A stretch of DNA of 64,000 nt from Coriaria nepalensis. Its lineage: Eukaryota > Streptophyta > Magnoliopsida > Cucurbitales > Coriariaceae. The notes under the pieces are model-generated. The model did no database searches and had not been told where the DNA came from. It saw only the letters and a program-made list of their open reading frames with translations. Positions 12,601 through 24,829 of this stretch are shown here, in pieces. The position numbers and the translations under genes were made by a program. The DNA lies in the NCBI GenBank assembly GCA_027186245.1, contig CP114483.1, positions 16,264,220 to 16,328,219 on the forward strand, in the 5' to 3' direction. Each line of letters opens with the position of its first letter. The stretch's first letter is position 1.

Positions 12601-13460
12601 CAGTAAATCATTATAAATGAATTCGAACGAATTATATTTTTGCCCTTCGAAAATGATTTTCTTACATAACCTGCAATTAATCTATTGAATACAACACTGC
12701 ATTATTTTAGCCTTAAAGAGCATATCATTCAGTCTTTTCAGATCATTAAATTGTTCGGAAGCACTTCGAACTAATTCTATTTTCGCATTTAAAACACGAA
12801 TTTCATGCATAACTTGCAGTTGATCTACTGAAGGCAAGTACACATTTGTTTAGTGTTAAAGTCATATTATTGCATCTCTTTTACTCACTAAATCATTCTA
12901 AATCACTTCAAACGAAATTCACCTTTTAAACATGACTTTCGTGCATAACTTGCAGTTGATCTACTGAAGGCAACTATACATTTACTTAGCCTTAAAATCA
13001 TGTCATTGAGGCTCTTCTAGTCATTAAATCATTATAAATGAATTCAAACGAATTATATTTTTGCCCTTCAAACATGATTTTCTTACATCACCTGCAATTA
13101 ATCTATTGAAGACAACAATGCATTATTTTAGCCTTAAAGAGCATATCATTCAGTCTTTTTAGATCATTAAATTGTTTGAAAGCACTTAAAACTAGTTCTA
13201 TTTTCGCATTTGAAACACGACTTTCATGCATAACTTGCAATTGATCTACTGAAGGCAAGTATGCATTTTTTTAGTGTTAAAGTCATATTATTGCATCTCT
13301 TTTACTCATTAAATCATTCTAAATCACTTCAGACGAAATTCACCTTTTAAACATGACTTTCGTGCATAACTTGCAGTTGATCTAGTGAAGGCAACTATAC
13401 ATTTACTTAGCGTTAAAATCATGTCATTGAAGCTCTTCTAGTCATTAAATCATTATAAAT
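9249..13460 (+). repeat. Three-unit HOR, period about 1264 bp, tandem copies
   Basis: Copies begin at 9249, 10513, 11777 and (first unit only) 13040. In each the second unit has CTTATAAACATGA and usually CTTTGCGTT with GTCAGCAAAATC or GTCAGTAAATC; the third has AACACTGC, GTTCGGAAGC and CACATTTGTTTAG. The GTTCGGAAGC marker is at 10226, 11490 and 12753. First units differ: TCGCATATAAAAC at 9249, but CTTAAAACTAG with TTTGAAACACG at 11777 and 13040. The extra base of 1264 comes from GTCAGCAAAATC. Confidence 0.8.
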
Positions 13461-15987
13461 GAATTCGAACGAATTATATTTTTGCCCTTCAAACATGATT
13501 TTCTTACATCACCTGCAATTAATCTATTGAAGACAACAATGCATTATTTTAGCCTTAAAGAGCATATCATTCAGTCTTTTTAGATCATTAAATTGTTTGA
13601 AAGCACTTCGAACTAGTTCTATTTTCGCATATAAAACACGACTTTCATGCATGACTTGCAATTGATCTACTGAAGGCGACTATGCATTTTTTTAGTGTTA
13701 AAGTCATATTATTGCATCTCTTTTACTCATTAAATCATTCTAAATCACTTCAGACGAAATTCACATTTTAAACATGACTTTCGTGCATAACTTGCAGTTG
13801 ATCTATTGAAGGCAACTATACATTTACTTAGCGTTAAAATCATGTCATTGAGGCTTTTCTAGTCATTAAATCATTATAAATGAATTCGAACGAATTATAT
13901 TTTTGCCCTTCAAAAATGATTTTCTTACATAACCTGCAATTACTCTATTGAATACAACAATGCATTATTTTAGCCTTAAAGAACATATCATTCAGTCTTT
14001 TCAGATCATTAAATTGTTCGAAAGCACGTCGAACTAACTCTATTTTCGCATTTAAAACACGACTTTCATGAATGACTTGCGATTGATCTACTGAAGGCAA
14101 CTATGCATTTTTTTAGTGTTAAAGTCATATTATTGCATCTCTTTTACTCATTAAATCATTCTAAATCACTTCAGACGAAATTCACCTTTTAAACATGACT
14201 TTCGTGCATAACTTGCAGTTGATCTATTGAAGGCAACTATACATTTACTTAGCGTTAAAATCATGTCATTGAGGCTCTTCTAGTCATTAAATCATTATAA
14301 ATGAATTCCAACGAATTATATTTTTGCCCTTCAAACATGATTTTCTTACATCACCTGCAATTAATCTATTGAAGACAACAATGCATTATTTTAGCCTTAA
14401 TGAGCATATCATTCAGTCTTTTTAGATCATTAAATTGTTTAAAAGCATTTCGAACTAGTTCCATTTTCGCATTTAAAACACGACTTTCATGCATGAATTG
14501 CAATTGATCTACTGAAGGCAATTGTGCATTTTTTTAGTGTTAAATTCATATTATTGCATGTCTTTTACTCATTAAATCATTCTACATCACTTCAGACGAA
14601 ATTCACCTTTTAAACATGACTTTCGTGCATAACTTGCAGTTGCTCTACTGAAGGCAACTATACATTTACTTAGCGTTAAAATCATGTCATTGAGGCTCTT
14701 CTAGTCATTAAATCATTATAAATGAATTCAAACGAATTATATTTTTGCCCTTCAAACATGATTTTCTTACATCACCTGCAATTAATCTATTGAAGACAAC
14801 AATGCATTATTTTAGCCTTAAAGAGCATATCATTCAGTCTTTTTAGATCATTAAATTGTTTGAAAGCACTTCGAACTAGTTCTATTTTCGCATTTAAAAC
14901 ACGACTTTCATGCATGACTTGCAATTGATCTACTGAAGGCAACTATGCATTTTTTTAGTGTTAAAGTCATATTATTGCATCTCTTTTACTCATTAAATCA
15001 TTCTAAATCACTTCAGACGAAATTCACCTTTTAAACATGACTTTCGTGCATAACTTGCAGTTGATCTAGTGAAGGCAACTATACATTTACTTAGCGTTAA
15101 AATCATGTCATTGAGGCTCTTCTAGTCATTAAATCATTATAAATGAATTCGAACGAATTATATTTTTGCCCTTCAAACATGATTTTCTTACATCACCTGC
15201 AATTAATCTATTGAAGACAACAATGCATTATTTTAGCCTTAAAGAGCATATCATTCAGTCTTTTTAGATCATTAAATTGTTTGAAAGCACTTCGAACTAG
15301 TTCTATTTTCGCATTTAAAACACGACTTTCATGCATGACTTGCAATTGATCTACTGAAGGCAATTGTGCATTTTCTTAGTGTTAAAGTCATATTATTGCA
15401 TCTCTTTTACTCATTAAATCATTCTAAATCACTTCAGACGAAATTCACCTTATAAACATGACTTTCGTGCATAACTTGCAGTTGATCTATTGAAGGCAAC
15501 TATACATTTACTTAGCGTTAAAATCATGTCATTGAGGCTCTTCTAGTCAGTAAATCATTATAAATGAATTCGAACGAATTATATTTTTGCCCTTCGAAAA
15601 TGATTTTCTTACATAACCTGCAATTAATCTATTGAATACAACACTGCATTATTTTAGCCTTAAAGAGCATATCATTCAGTCTTTTCAGATCATTAAATTG
15701 TTCGGAAGCACTTCGAACTAATTCTATTTTCGCATTTAAAACACGAATTTCATGCATAACTTGCAGTTGATCTACTGAAGGCAAGTACACATTTGTTTAG
15801 TGTTAAAGTCATATTATTGCATCTCTTTTACTCACTAAATCATTCTAAATCACTTCAAACGAAATTCACCTTTTAAACATGACTTTCGTGCATAACTTGC
15901 AGTTGATCTTCTGAAGGCAACTATACATTTACTTAGCCTTCAAAATCATGTCATTGAGGCTCTTGTAGTCATTAAATCATTATAAAT
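13461..15987 (+). repeat. Mosaic segment of six units with distant duplicates
   Basis: Units at 13882, 14303 and 14724 match 18937, 19358 and 19779 at an offset of 5055 bp, sharing GCACGTCGAACTAACTC, CTTAATGAGC, TTCCATTTTCGC, GTTAAATTCATATT and GCAGTTGCTCTAC. Units at 15145 and 15566 match 12198 and 12619 at 2947 bp, sharing CATTTTCTTAG, CCTTCGAAAATG, ACGAATTTC and CTTCAAACG. The segment therefore joins pieces of two duplications. There is no gene in it. Confidence 0.75.
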
Positions 15988-16408
15988 GAATTCAAACGAA
16001 TTATATTTTTGCCCTTCAAACATGATTTTCTTACATCACCTGCAATTACTCTATTGAATACAACAATGCATTATTTTAGCCTTAAAGAACATATCATTCA
16101 GTCTTTTCAGATCATTAAATTGTTCGAAAGCACTTCGAACTAATTCTATTTTCGCATTTAAAACACGACTTTCATGAATGACTTGCGATTGATCTACTGA
16201 AGGCAACTATGCATTTTTTTAGTGTTAAAGTCATATTATTGCATCTCTTTTACTCATTAAATCATTCTACATCACTTCAGACGAAATTCACATTTTAAAC
16301 ATGACTTTCATGCATAACTTGCAGTTGATCTACTGAAGGCAACTATACATTTACTTAGCGTTAAAATCATGTCATTGAGGCTCTTCTAGTCATTAAATCA
16401 TTATAAAT
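15988..16408 (+). repeat. Hybrid satellite unit
   Basis: This unit starts like the CATCACCTGC type (GAATTCAAAC, CAAACATGA) but continues as the TACTCTATTGAATAC type with GAATGACTTGCGATTG. The switch inside sub-monomer A suggests a recombination or conversion junction near 16045. Confidence 0.5.
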
Positions 16409-18515
16409 GAATTCGAACGAATTATATTTTTGCCCTTCAAACATGATTTTCTTACATCACCTGCAATTAATCTATTCAAGACAACAATGCATTATTTTAG
16501 CCTTAAAGAGCATATCATTCAGTCTTTTTAGATCATTAAATTGTTTGAAAGCACATCGAACTAGTTCTATTTTCGCATTTAAAACACGACTTTCATGCAT
16601 GACTTGCAATTGATCTACTGAAGGCAATTGTGCATTTTTTTAGTGTTAAAGTCATATTATTGCATCTCTTTTACTCATTAAATCATTCTAAATCACTTCA
16701 GACGAAATTCACCTTATAAACATGACTTTCGTGCATAACTTGCAGTTGATCTATTGAAGGCAACTATACATTTACTTTGCGTTAAAATCATGTCATTGAG
16801 GCTCTTCTAGTCAGCAAAATCATTATAAATGAATTCGAACGAATTATATTTTTGCCCTTCAAAAATGATTTTCTTACATAACCTGCAATTAATCTATTGA
16901 ATACAACACTGCATTATTTTAGCCTTAAAGAGCATATCATTCAGTCTTTTCAGATCATTAAATTGTTCGGAAGCACTTCGAACTAATTCTATTTTCGCAT
17001 TTAAAACACGACTTTCATGCATAACTTGCAGTTGATCTACTGAAGGCAAGTACACATTTGTTTAGTGTTAAAGTCATATTATTGCATCTCTTTTACTCAC
17101 TAAATCATTCTAAATCACTTCAGACGAAATTCACCTTTTAAACATGACTTTCGTGCATAACTTGCAGTTGATCTAGTGAAGGCAACTATACATTTACTTA
17201 GCCTTAAAATCATGTCATTGAGGCTCTTGTAGTCATTAAATCATTATAAATGAATTCAAACGAATTATATTTTTGCCCTTCAAACATGATTTTCTTACAT
17301 CACCTGCAATTAATCTATTGAAGACAACAATGCATTATTTTAGCCTTAAAGAGCATATCATTCAGTCTTTTTAGATCATTAAATTGTTTGAAAGCACTTC
17401 GAACTAGTTCTATTTTCGCATTTAAAACACGACTTTCATGCATGACTTGCAATTGATCTACTGAAGGCAATTGTGCATTTTTTTAGTGTTAAAGTCATAT
17501 TATTGCATCTCTTTTACTCATTAAATCATTCTAAATCACTTCAGACGAAATTCACCTTATAAACATGACTTTCGTGCATAACTTGCAGTTGATCTATTGA
17601 AGGCAACTATACATTTACTTTGCGTTGAAATCATGTCATTGAGGCTCTTCTAGTCAGCAAAATCATTATAAATGAATTCGAACGAATTATATTTTTGCCC
17701 TTCAAAAATGATTTTCTTACATAACCTGCAATTAATCTATTGAATACAACACTGCATTATTTTAGCCTTAAAGAGCATATCATTCAGTCTTTTCAGATCA
17801 TTAAATTGTTCGGAAGCACTTCGAACTAATTCTATTTTCGCATTTAAAACACGACTTTCATGCATAACTTGCAGTTGATCTACTGAAGGCAAGTACACAT
17901 TTGTTTAGTGTTAAAGTCATATTATTGCATCTCTTTTACTCACTAAATCATTCTAAATCACTTCAGACGAAATTCACCTTTTAAACATGACTTTCGTGCA
18001 TAACTTGCAGTTGATCTACTGAAGGCAACTATACATTTACTTAGCCTTAAAATCATGTCATTGAGGCTCTTCTAGTCATTAAATCATTATAAATGAATTC
18101 AAACGAATTATATTTTTGCCCTTCAAACATGATTTTCTTACATCACCTGTAATTAATCTATTGAAGACAACAATGCATTATTTTAGCCTTAAAGAGCATA
18201 TCATTCAGTCTTTTTAGATCATTAAATTGTTTGAAAGCACTTAAAACTAATTCTATTTTCGCATTTGAAACACGACTTTCATGCATAACTTGCAATTGAT
18301 CTACTGAAGGCAAGTATGCATTTTTTTAGTGTTAAGGTCATATTATTGCATCTCTTTTACTCATTAAATCATTCTAAATCACTTCAGACGAAATTCACCT
18401 TTTAAACATGACTTTCGTGCATAACTTGCAGTTGATCTATTGAAGGCAACTATACATTTACTTAGCGTTAAAATCATGTCATTGACGCTCTTCTAGTCAT
18501 TAAATCATTATAAAT
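16409..18515 (+). repeat. Five units duplicated from the 9.7-12.2 kb type
   Basis: Units at 17252, 17674 and 18095 match 10934, 11356 and 11777 at an offset of 6318 bp (15 units), sharing CTTTGCGTTGAAATC, GTCAGCAAAATC, GTTCGGAAGC, CTTAAAACTA, TTTGAAACACG and GTTAAGGTC. Units at 16409 and 16831 resemble 9670 and 10092. The open frame at 16407-16613 exists because one TGA reads TCA here; it is satellite sequence, not a gene. Confidence 0.75.
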
Positions 18516-20199
18516 GAATTCGAACGAATTATATTTTTGCCCTTCAAACATGATTTTCTTACATCACCTGCAATTAATCTATTGAAGACAACAATGCATT
18601 ATTTTAGCCTTAAAGAGCATATCATTCAGTCTTTTTAGATCATTAAATTGTATGAAATCACTTCGAACTAGTTCTATTTTCGCATTTAAAACACTACTTT
18701 CATGCATGACTTGCAATTGATCTACTGAAGGCAACTATGCATTTTTTTAGTGTTAAAGTCATATTATTGCATCTCTTTTACTCATTAAATCATTCTAAAT
18801 CACTTCAGACGAAATTCACATTTTAAACATGACTTTCGTGCATAACTTGCAGTTGATCTATTGAAGGCAACTATACATTTACTTAGCGTTAAAATCATGT
18901 CATTGAGGCTTTTCTAGTCATTAAATCATTATAAATGAATTCGAACGAATTATATTTTTGCCCTTCAAAAATGATTTTCTTACATAACCTGCAATTACTC
19001 TATTGAATACAACAATGCATTATTTTAGCCTTAAAGAACATATCATTCAGTCTTTTCAGATCATTAAATTGTTCGAAAGCACGTCGAACTAACTCTATTT
19101 TCGCATTTAGAACACGACTTTCATGAATGACTTGCGATTGATCTACTGAAGGCAACTATGCATTTTTTTAGTGTTAAAGTCATATTATTGCATCTCTTTT
19201 ACTCATTAAATCATTCTAAATCACTTCAGACGAAATTCACCTTTTAAACATGACTTTCGTGCATAACTTGCAGTTGATCTATTGAAGGCAACTATACATT
19301 TACTTAGCGTTAAAATCATGTCATTGAGGCTCTTCTAGTCATTAAATCATTATAAATGAATTCAAACGAATTATATTTTTGCCCTTCAAACATGATTTTC
19401 TTACATCACCTGCAATTAATCTATTGAAGACAACAATGCATTATTTTAGCCTTAATGAGCATATCATTCAGTCTTTTTAGATCATTAAATTGTTTAAAAG
19501 CATTTCGAACTAGTTCCATTTTCGCATTTAAAACACGACTTTCATGCATAAATTGCAATTGATCTACTGAAGGCAATTGTGCATTTTTTTAGTGTTAAAT
19601 TCATATTATTGCATGTCTTTTACTCATTAAATCATTCTACATCACTTCAGACGAAATTCACCTTTTAAACATGACTTTCGTGCATAACTTGCAGTTGCTC
19701 TACTGAAGGCAACTATACATTTACTTAGCGTTAAAATCATGTCATTGAGGCTCTTCTAGTCATTAAATCATTATAAATGAATTCAAACGAATTATATTTT
19801 TGCCCTTCAAACATGATTTTCTTACATCACCTGCAATTAATCTATTGAAGACAACAATGCATTATTTTAGCCTTAAAGAGCATATCATGCAGTCTTTTTA
19901 GATCATTAAATTGTTTGAAAGCACTTCGAACTAGTTCTATTTTCGCATTTAAAACACGACTTTCATGCATGACTTGCAATTGATCTACTGAAGGCAACTA
20001 TGCATTTTTTTAGTGTTAAAGTCATATTATTGCATCTCTTTTACTCATTAAATCATTCTAAATTACTTCAGACGAAATTCACCTTTTAAACATGACTTTC
20101 GTGCATAACTTGCAGTTGATCTAGTGAAGGCAACTATACATTTACTTAGCATTAAAATCATGTCATTGAGGCTCTTCTAGTCATTAAATCATTATAAAT
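18516..20199 (+). repeat. Four units; last three duplicate 13882-15144
   Basis: The unit at 18516 is the TGTATGAAATCAC / ACACTAC type ending in GAGGCTTTTCTAG, as at 4618. Units at 18937, 19358 and 19779 repeat 13882-15144 at 5055 bp (12 units plus 3 bp). The order of the first two types also recurs at 4618-5459. No gene is present. Confidence 0.75.
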
Positions 20200-21883
20200 G
20201 AATTCGAACGAATTATATTTTTGCCCTTCAAAAATGATTTTCTTACATAACCTGCAATTACTCTATTGAATACAACAATGCATTATTTTAGCCTTAAAGA
20301 ACATATCATTCAGTCTTTTCAGATCATTAAATTGTTCGAAAGCACGTCGAACTAACTCTATTTTCGCATTTAAAACACGACTTTCATGAATGACTTGCGA
20401 TTGATCTACTGAAGGCAACTATGCATTTTTTTAGTGTTAAAGTCATATTATTGCATCTCTTTTACTCATTAAATCATTCTAAATCACTTCAGACGAAATT
20501 CACCTTTTAAACATGACTTTCGTGCATAACTTGCAGTTGATCTATTGAAGGCAACTATACATTTACTTAGCGTTAAAATCATGTCATTGAGGCTCTTCTA
20601 GTCATTAAATGATTATAAATGAATTCCAACGAATTATATTTTTGCCCTTCAAACATGATTTTCTTACATCACCTGCAATTAATCTATTGAAGACAACAAT
20701 GCATTATTTTAGCCTTAAAGAGCATATCATTCAGTCTTTTTAGATCATTAAATTGTTTGAAAGCACTTCGAACTAGTTCTATTTTCGCATTTAAAACACG
20801 ACTTTCATGCATGACTTGCAATTGATCTACTGAAGGCAACTATGCATTTTTTTAGTGTTAAAGTCATATTATTGCATCTCTTTTACTCATTAAATCATTC
20901 CAAATCACTTCAGATGAAATTCACCTTTTAAACATGACTTTCGTGCATAACTTGCAGTTGATCTACTGAAGGCAACTATACATTTACTTAGCGTTAAAAT
21001 CATGTCATTGACGCTCTTCCAGTCATTAAATCATTATAAATGAATTCGAACGAATTATATTTTTGCCCTTCAAACATGATTTTCTTACATAACCTGCAAT
21101 TACTCTATTGAATACAACAATGCATTATTTTAGCCTTAAAGAACATATCATTCAGTCTTTTCAGATCATTAAATTGTTCGAAAGCACGTCGAACTAACTC
21201 TATTTTCGCATTTAAAACACGACTTTCATGAATGACTTGCGATTGATCTACTGAAGGCAACTATGCATTTTTTTAGTGTTAAAGTCATATTATTGCATCT
21301 CTTTTACTCATTAAATCATTCTAAATCACTTCAGACGAAATTCACCTTTTAAACATGACTTTCGTGCATAACTTGCAGTTGATCTATTGAAGGCAACTAT
21401 ACATTTACTTAGCGTTAAAATCATGTCATTGAGGCTCTTCTAGTCATTAAATCATTATAAATGAATTCCAACGAATTATATTTTTGCCCTCCAAACATGA
21501 TTTTCTTACATCACCTGCAATTAATCTATTGAAGACAACAATGCATTATTTTAGCCTTAAAGAGCATATCATTCAGTCTTTTTAGATCATTAAATTGTTT
21601 GAAAGCACTTCGAACTAGTTCTATTTTCGCATTTAAAACACGACTTTCATGCATGACTTGCAATTGATCTACTGAAGGCAACTATGCATTTTTTTAGTGT
21701 TAAAGTCATATTATTGCATCTGTTTTACTCACTAAATCATTCTAAATCACTTCAGACGAAATTCACCTTTTAAACATGACTTTCGTGGATAACTTGCAGT
21801 TGATCTACTGAAGGCAACTATACAGTTACTTAGCGTTAAAATCATGTCATTGACGCTCTTCTAGTCATTAAATCATTATAAAT
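20200..21883 (+). repeat. Two-unit HOR, two copies of 842 bp
   Basis: Copies at 20200-21041 and 21042-21883 each have a TACTCTATTGAATAC / AGCACGTCGAACTAACTC / GAATGACTTGCGATTG unit, then a GAATTCCAAC unit ending in TTGACGCTCTTC. AGCACGTCG starts at 20341 and 21183, exactly 842 bp apart. The first unit type is shared with 13882 and 18937, so this HOR probably arose from that duplication family. Confidence 0.8.
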
Positions 21884-24829
21884 GAATTCGAACGAATTAT
21901 ATTTTTGCCCTTCAGAAATGATTTTCTTACATAACCTGCAATTAATCTATTGAATACAACACAGCATTATTTTAGCCTTGAAGAGCCTATGATTCAGTCT
22001 TTTTAGATCATTAAATTGTTTGAAAGCACTTCGAACTAGTTCTATTTTCGCATTTAAAACACGACTTTCATGCATGACTTGCAATTGATCTACTGAAGGC
22101 AATTGCGCATTTTTTTAGTGTTAAAGTCATATTATTGCATGTCTTTTACTCATTAAATCATTCTACATCACTTCAGACGAAATTCACCTTTTAAGCATGA
22201 CTTTCGTGCATAACGTGCAGTTGATCTACTAAAGGCAACTATACATTTACTTAGCGTTAAAATCATGTCATTGAGGCTCTTCTAGTCATTAAATCATTAT
22301 AAATGAATTCAAACGAATTATATTTTTGCCCTTCAAACATGATTTTCTTACATCACCTGCAATTAATCTATTGAAGACAACAATGCATTATTTTAGCCTT
22401 AAAGAGCATATCATTCAGTCTTTTTAGATCAATAAATAGTTTGAAAGCACTTCGAACTAGTTCTATTTTCGCATTTAAAACACGACTTTCATGCATGACT
22501 TGCAATTTATCTACTGAAGGCAATTGCGCATTTTTTTAGTGTTAAAGTCATATTATTGCATGTCTTTTACTCATTAAATCATTCTACATCACTTCAGACG
22601 AAATTCACCTTTCAAACAAGACTTTCGTGCATAACTTGCAGTTGATCTGCTGAAGGCAACTATACATTTACTTAGCGTTAAAATCATGTCATTGAGGGTC
22701 TTCTAGTCATTAAATCATTATAAATGAATTCAAACGAATTATATTTTTGCCCTTCAAACGTGATTTTCTTACATCACCTGCAATTAATCTATTGAAGACA
22801 ACAATGCATTACTTTAGCCTTACAGAGCATATCATTCAGTCTTTTTAGATCATTAAATTGTTTGAAAGCACTTCGAACTAGTTCTATTTTCGCATTTAAA
22901 ACACGAATTTCATGCATGACTTGCAATTGATCTACTGAAGGCAATTGTGCATTTTTTTAGTGTTAAAGTAATATTATTGCATCTCTTTTACTCATTAAAT
23001 CATTCTACATCACTACAGACGAAATTCACCTTTTAAACATGACTTTCGTGCATAACTTGCAGTTGATCTACTGAAGCCAACTATACATTTACTTAGCCTT
23101 AAAATCATGTCATTGAGGCTCTTCTAGTCAGTAAATCATTATAAATGAATTCGAACGAATTATATTTTTGCCCTTCAAAAATGATTTTCTTACATAACCT
23201 GCAATTAATCTATTGAATACAACACTGCATTATTTTAGCCTTAAAGAGCATATCATTCAGTCTTTTCAGATCATTAAATTGTTCGAAAGATCTTCGAACT
23301 AATTCTATTTTCGCATTTAAAACACGACTTTCATGCATAACTTGCAATTGATCTACTGAAGGCAAGTACACATTTTTTTAGTGTTAAAGTCATATTATTG
23401 CATCTCTTTTACCCATTAAATCATTCTAAATCACTCAGACAAAATTCACCTTTTAAACATGACTTTCGTGCATAACTTTCAGTTGATCTATTGAAGGCAA
23501 CTATACATTTACTTAGCGTTAAAATCATGTCATTGAGGCTCTTCTAGTCAGTAAATCATTATAAATGAATTCGAACGAATTATATTTTTGCCCTTCAAAA
23601 ATGATTTTCTTACATAACCTGCAATTAATCTATTGAATACAACACAGCATTATTTTAGCCTTGAAGAGCCTATGATTCAGTCTTTTTAGATCATTAAATT
23701 GTTTGAAAGCACTTCGAACTAGTTCTATTTTCGCATTTAAAACACGACTTTCATGCATGACTTGCAATTGATCTACTGAAGGCAATTGCACATTTTTTTA
23801 GTGTTAAAGTCATATTATTGCATGTCTTTTACTCATTAAATCATTCTACATCACTTCAGACGAAATTCACCTTTTAAGCATGACTTTCGTGCATAACTTG
23901 CAGTTGATCTACTAAAGGCAACTATACATTTACTTAGCGTTAAAATCATGTCATTGAGGCTCTTCTAGTCATTAAATCATTATAAATGAATTCAAACGAA
24001 TAATATTTTTGCCCTTCAAACATGATTTTCTTACATCACCTGCAATTAATCTATTGAAGACAACAATGCATTATTTTAGCCTTAAAGAGCATATCATTCA
24101 GTCTTTTTAGATCAATAAATAGTTTGAAAGCACTTCGAACTAGTTCTATTTTCGCATTTAAAACACAACTTTCATGCATGACTTGCAATTTATCTACTGA
24201 AGGCAATTGCGCATTTTTTTAGTGTTAAAGTCATATTATTGCATGTCTTTTACTCATTAAATCATTCTACATCACTTCAGACGAAATTCACCTTTTAAAG
24301 ATGACTTTCGTGCATAACTTGCAGTTGATCTACTAAAGGCAACTATACATTTACTCAGCGTTAAAATCATGTCATTGAGGCTCTTCTAGTCATTAAATCA
24401 TTATAAATGAATTCAAACGAATTATATTTTTGCCCTTCAAACATGATTTTCTTACATCACCTGCAATTAATCTATTGAAGACAACAATGCATTATTTTAG
24501 CCTTAAAGAGCATATCATTCAGTCTTTTTAGATCAATAAATAGTTTAAAAGCACTTCGAACTAGTTCTATTTTCGCATTTAAAACACGACTTTCATGCAT
24601 GACTTGCAATTTATCTACTGAAGGCAATTGAGCATTTTTTTAGTGTTAAAGTCATATTATTGCATGTCTTTTACTCATTAAATCATTCTACATCACTTCA
24701 GACGAAATTCACCTTTTAAAGATGACTTTCGTGCATAACTTGCAGTTGATCTACTGAAGGCAACTATACATTTACTTAGCGTTAAAATCATGTCATTGAG
24801 GCTCTTCTAGTCATTAAATCATTATAAAT
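21884..24829 (+). repeat. Four-unit repeat (1683 bp) plus single-unit duplicates
   Basis: Units at 21884 and 22305 match 23567 and 23988. Shared rare variants are ACACAGCATT with CTTGAAGAGCCTATGATTC (21961 and 23644), TTAAGCATGACTTTCG, GATCTACTAAAGG, GATCAATAAATAG and TGCAATTTATCTAC. Units at 23988 and 24409 are near copies of each other, both with AATTTATC and AAAGATGAC. A one-base deletion with CACTCAGACAAAATTC marks the unit at 23147. Confidence 0.7.

Noticed and set aside
16407..16613. Plus-strand open frame of 68 codons
   Set aside because: Same frame as at 5037, opened by TGA to TCA in CTATTCAAGAC. Satellite sequence with no coding context.
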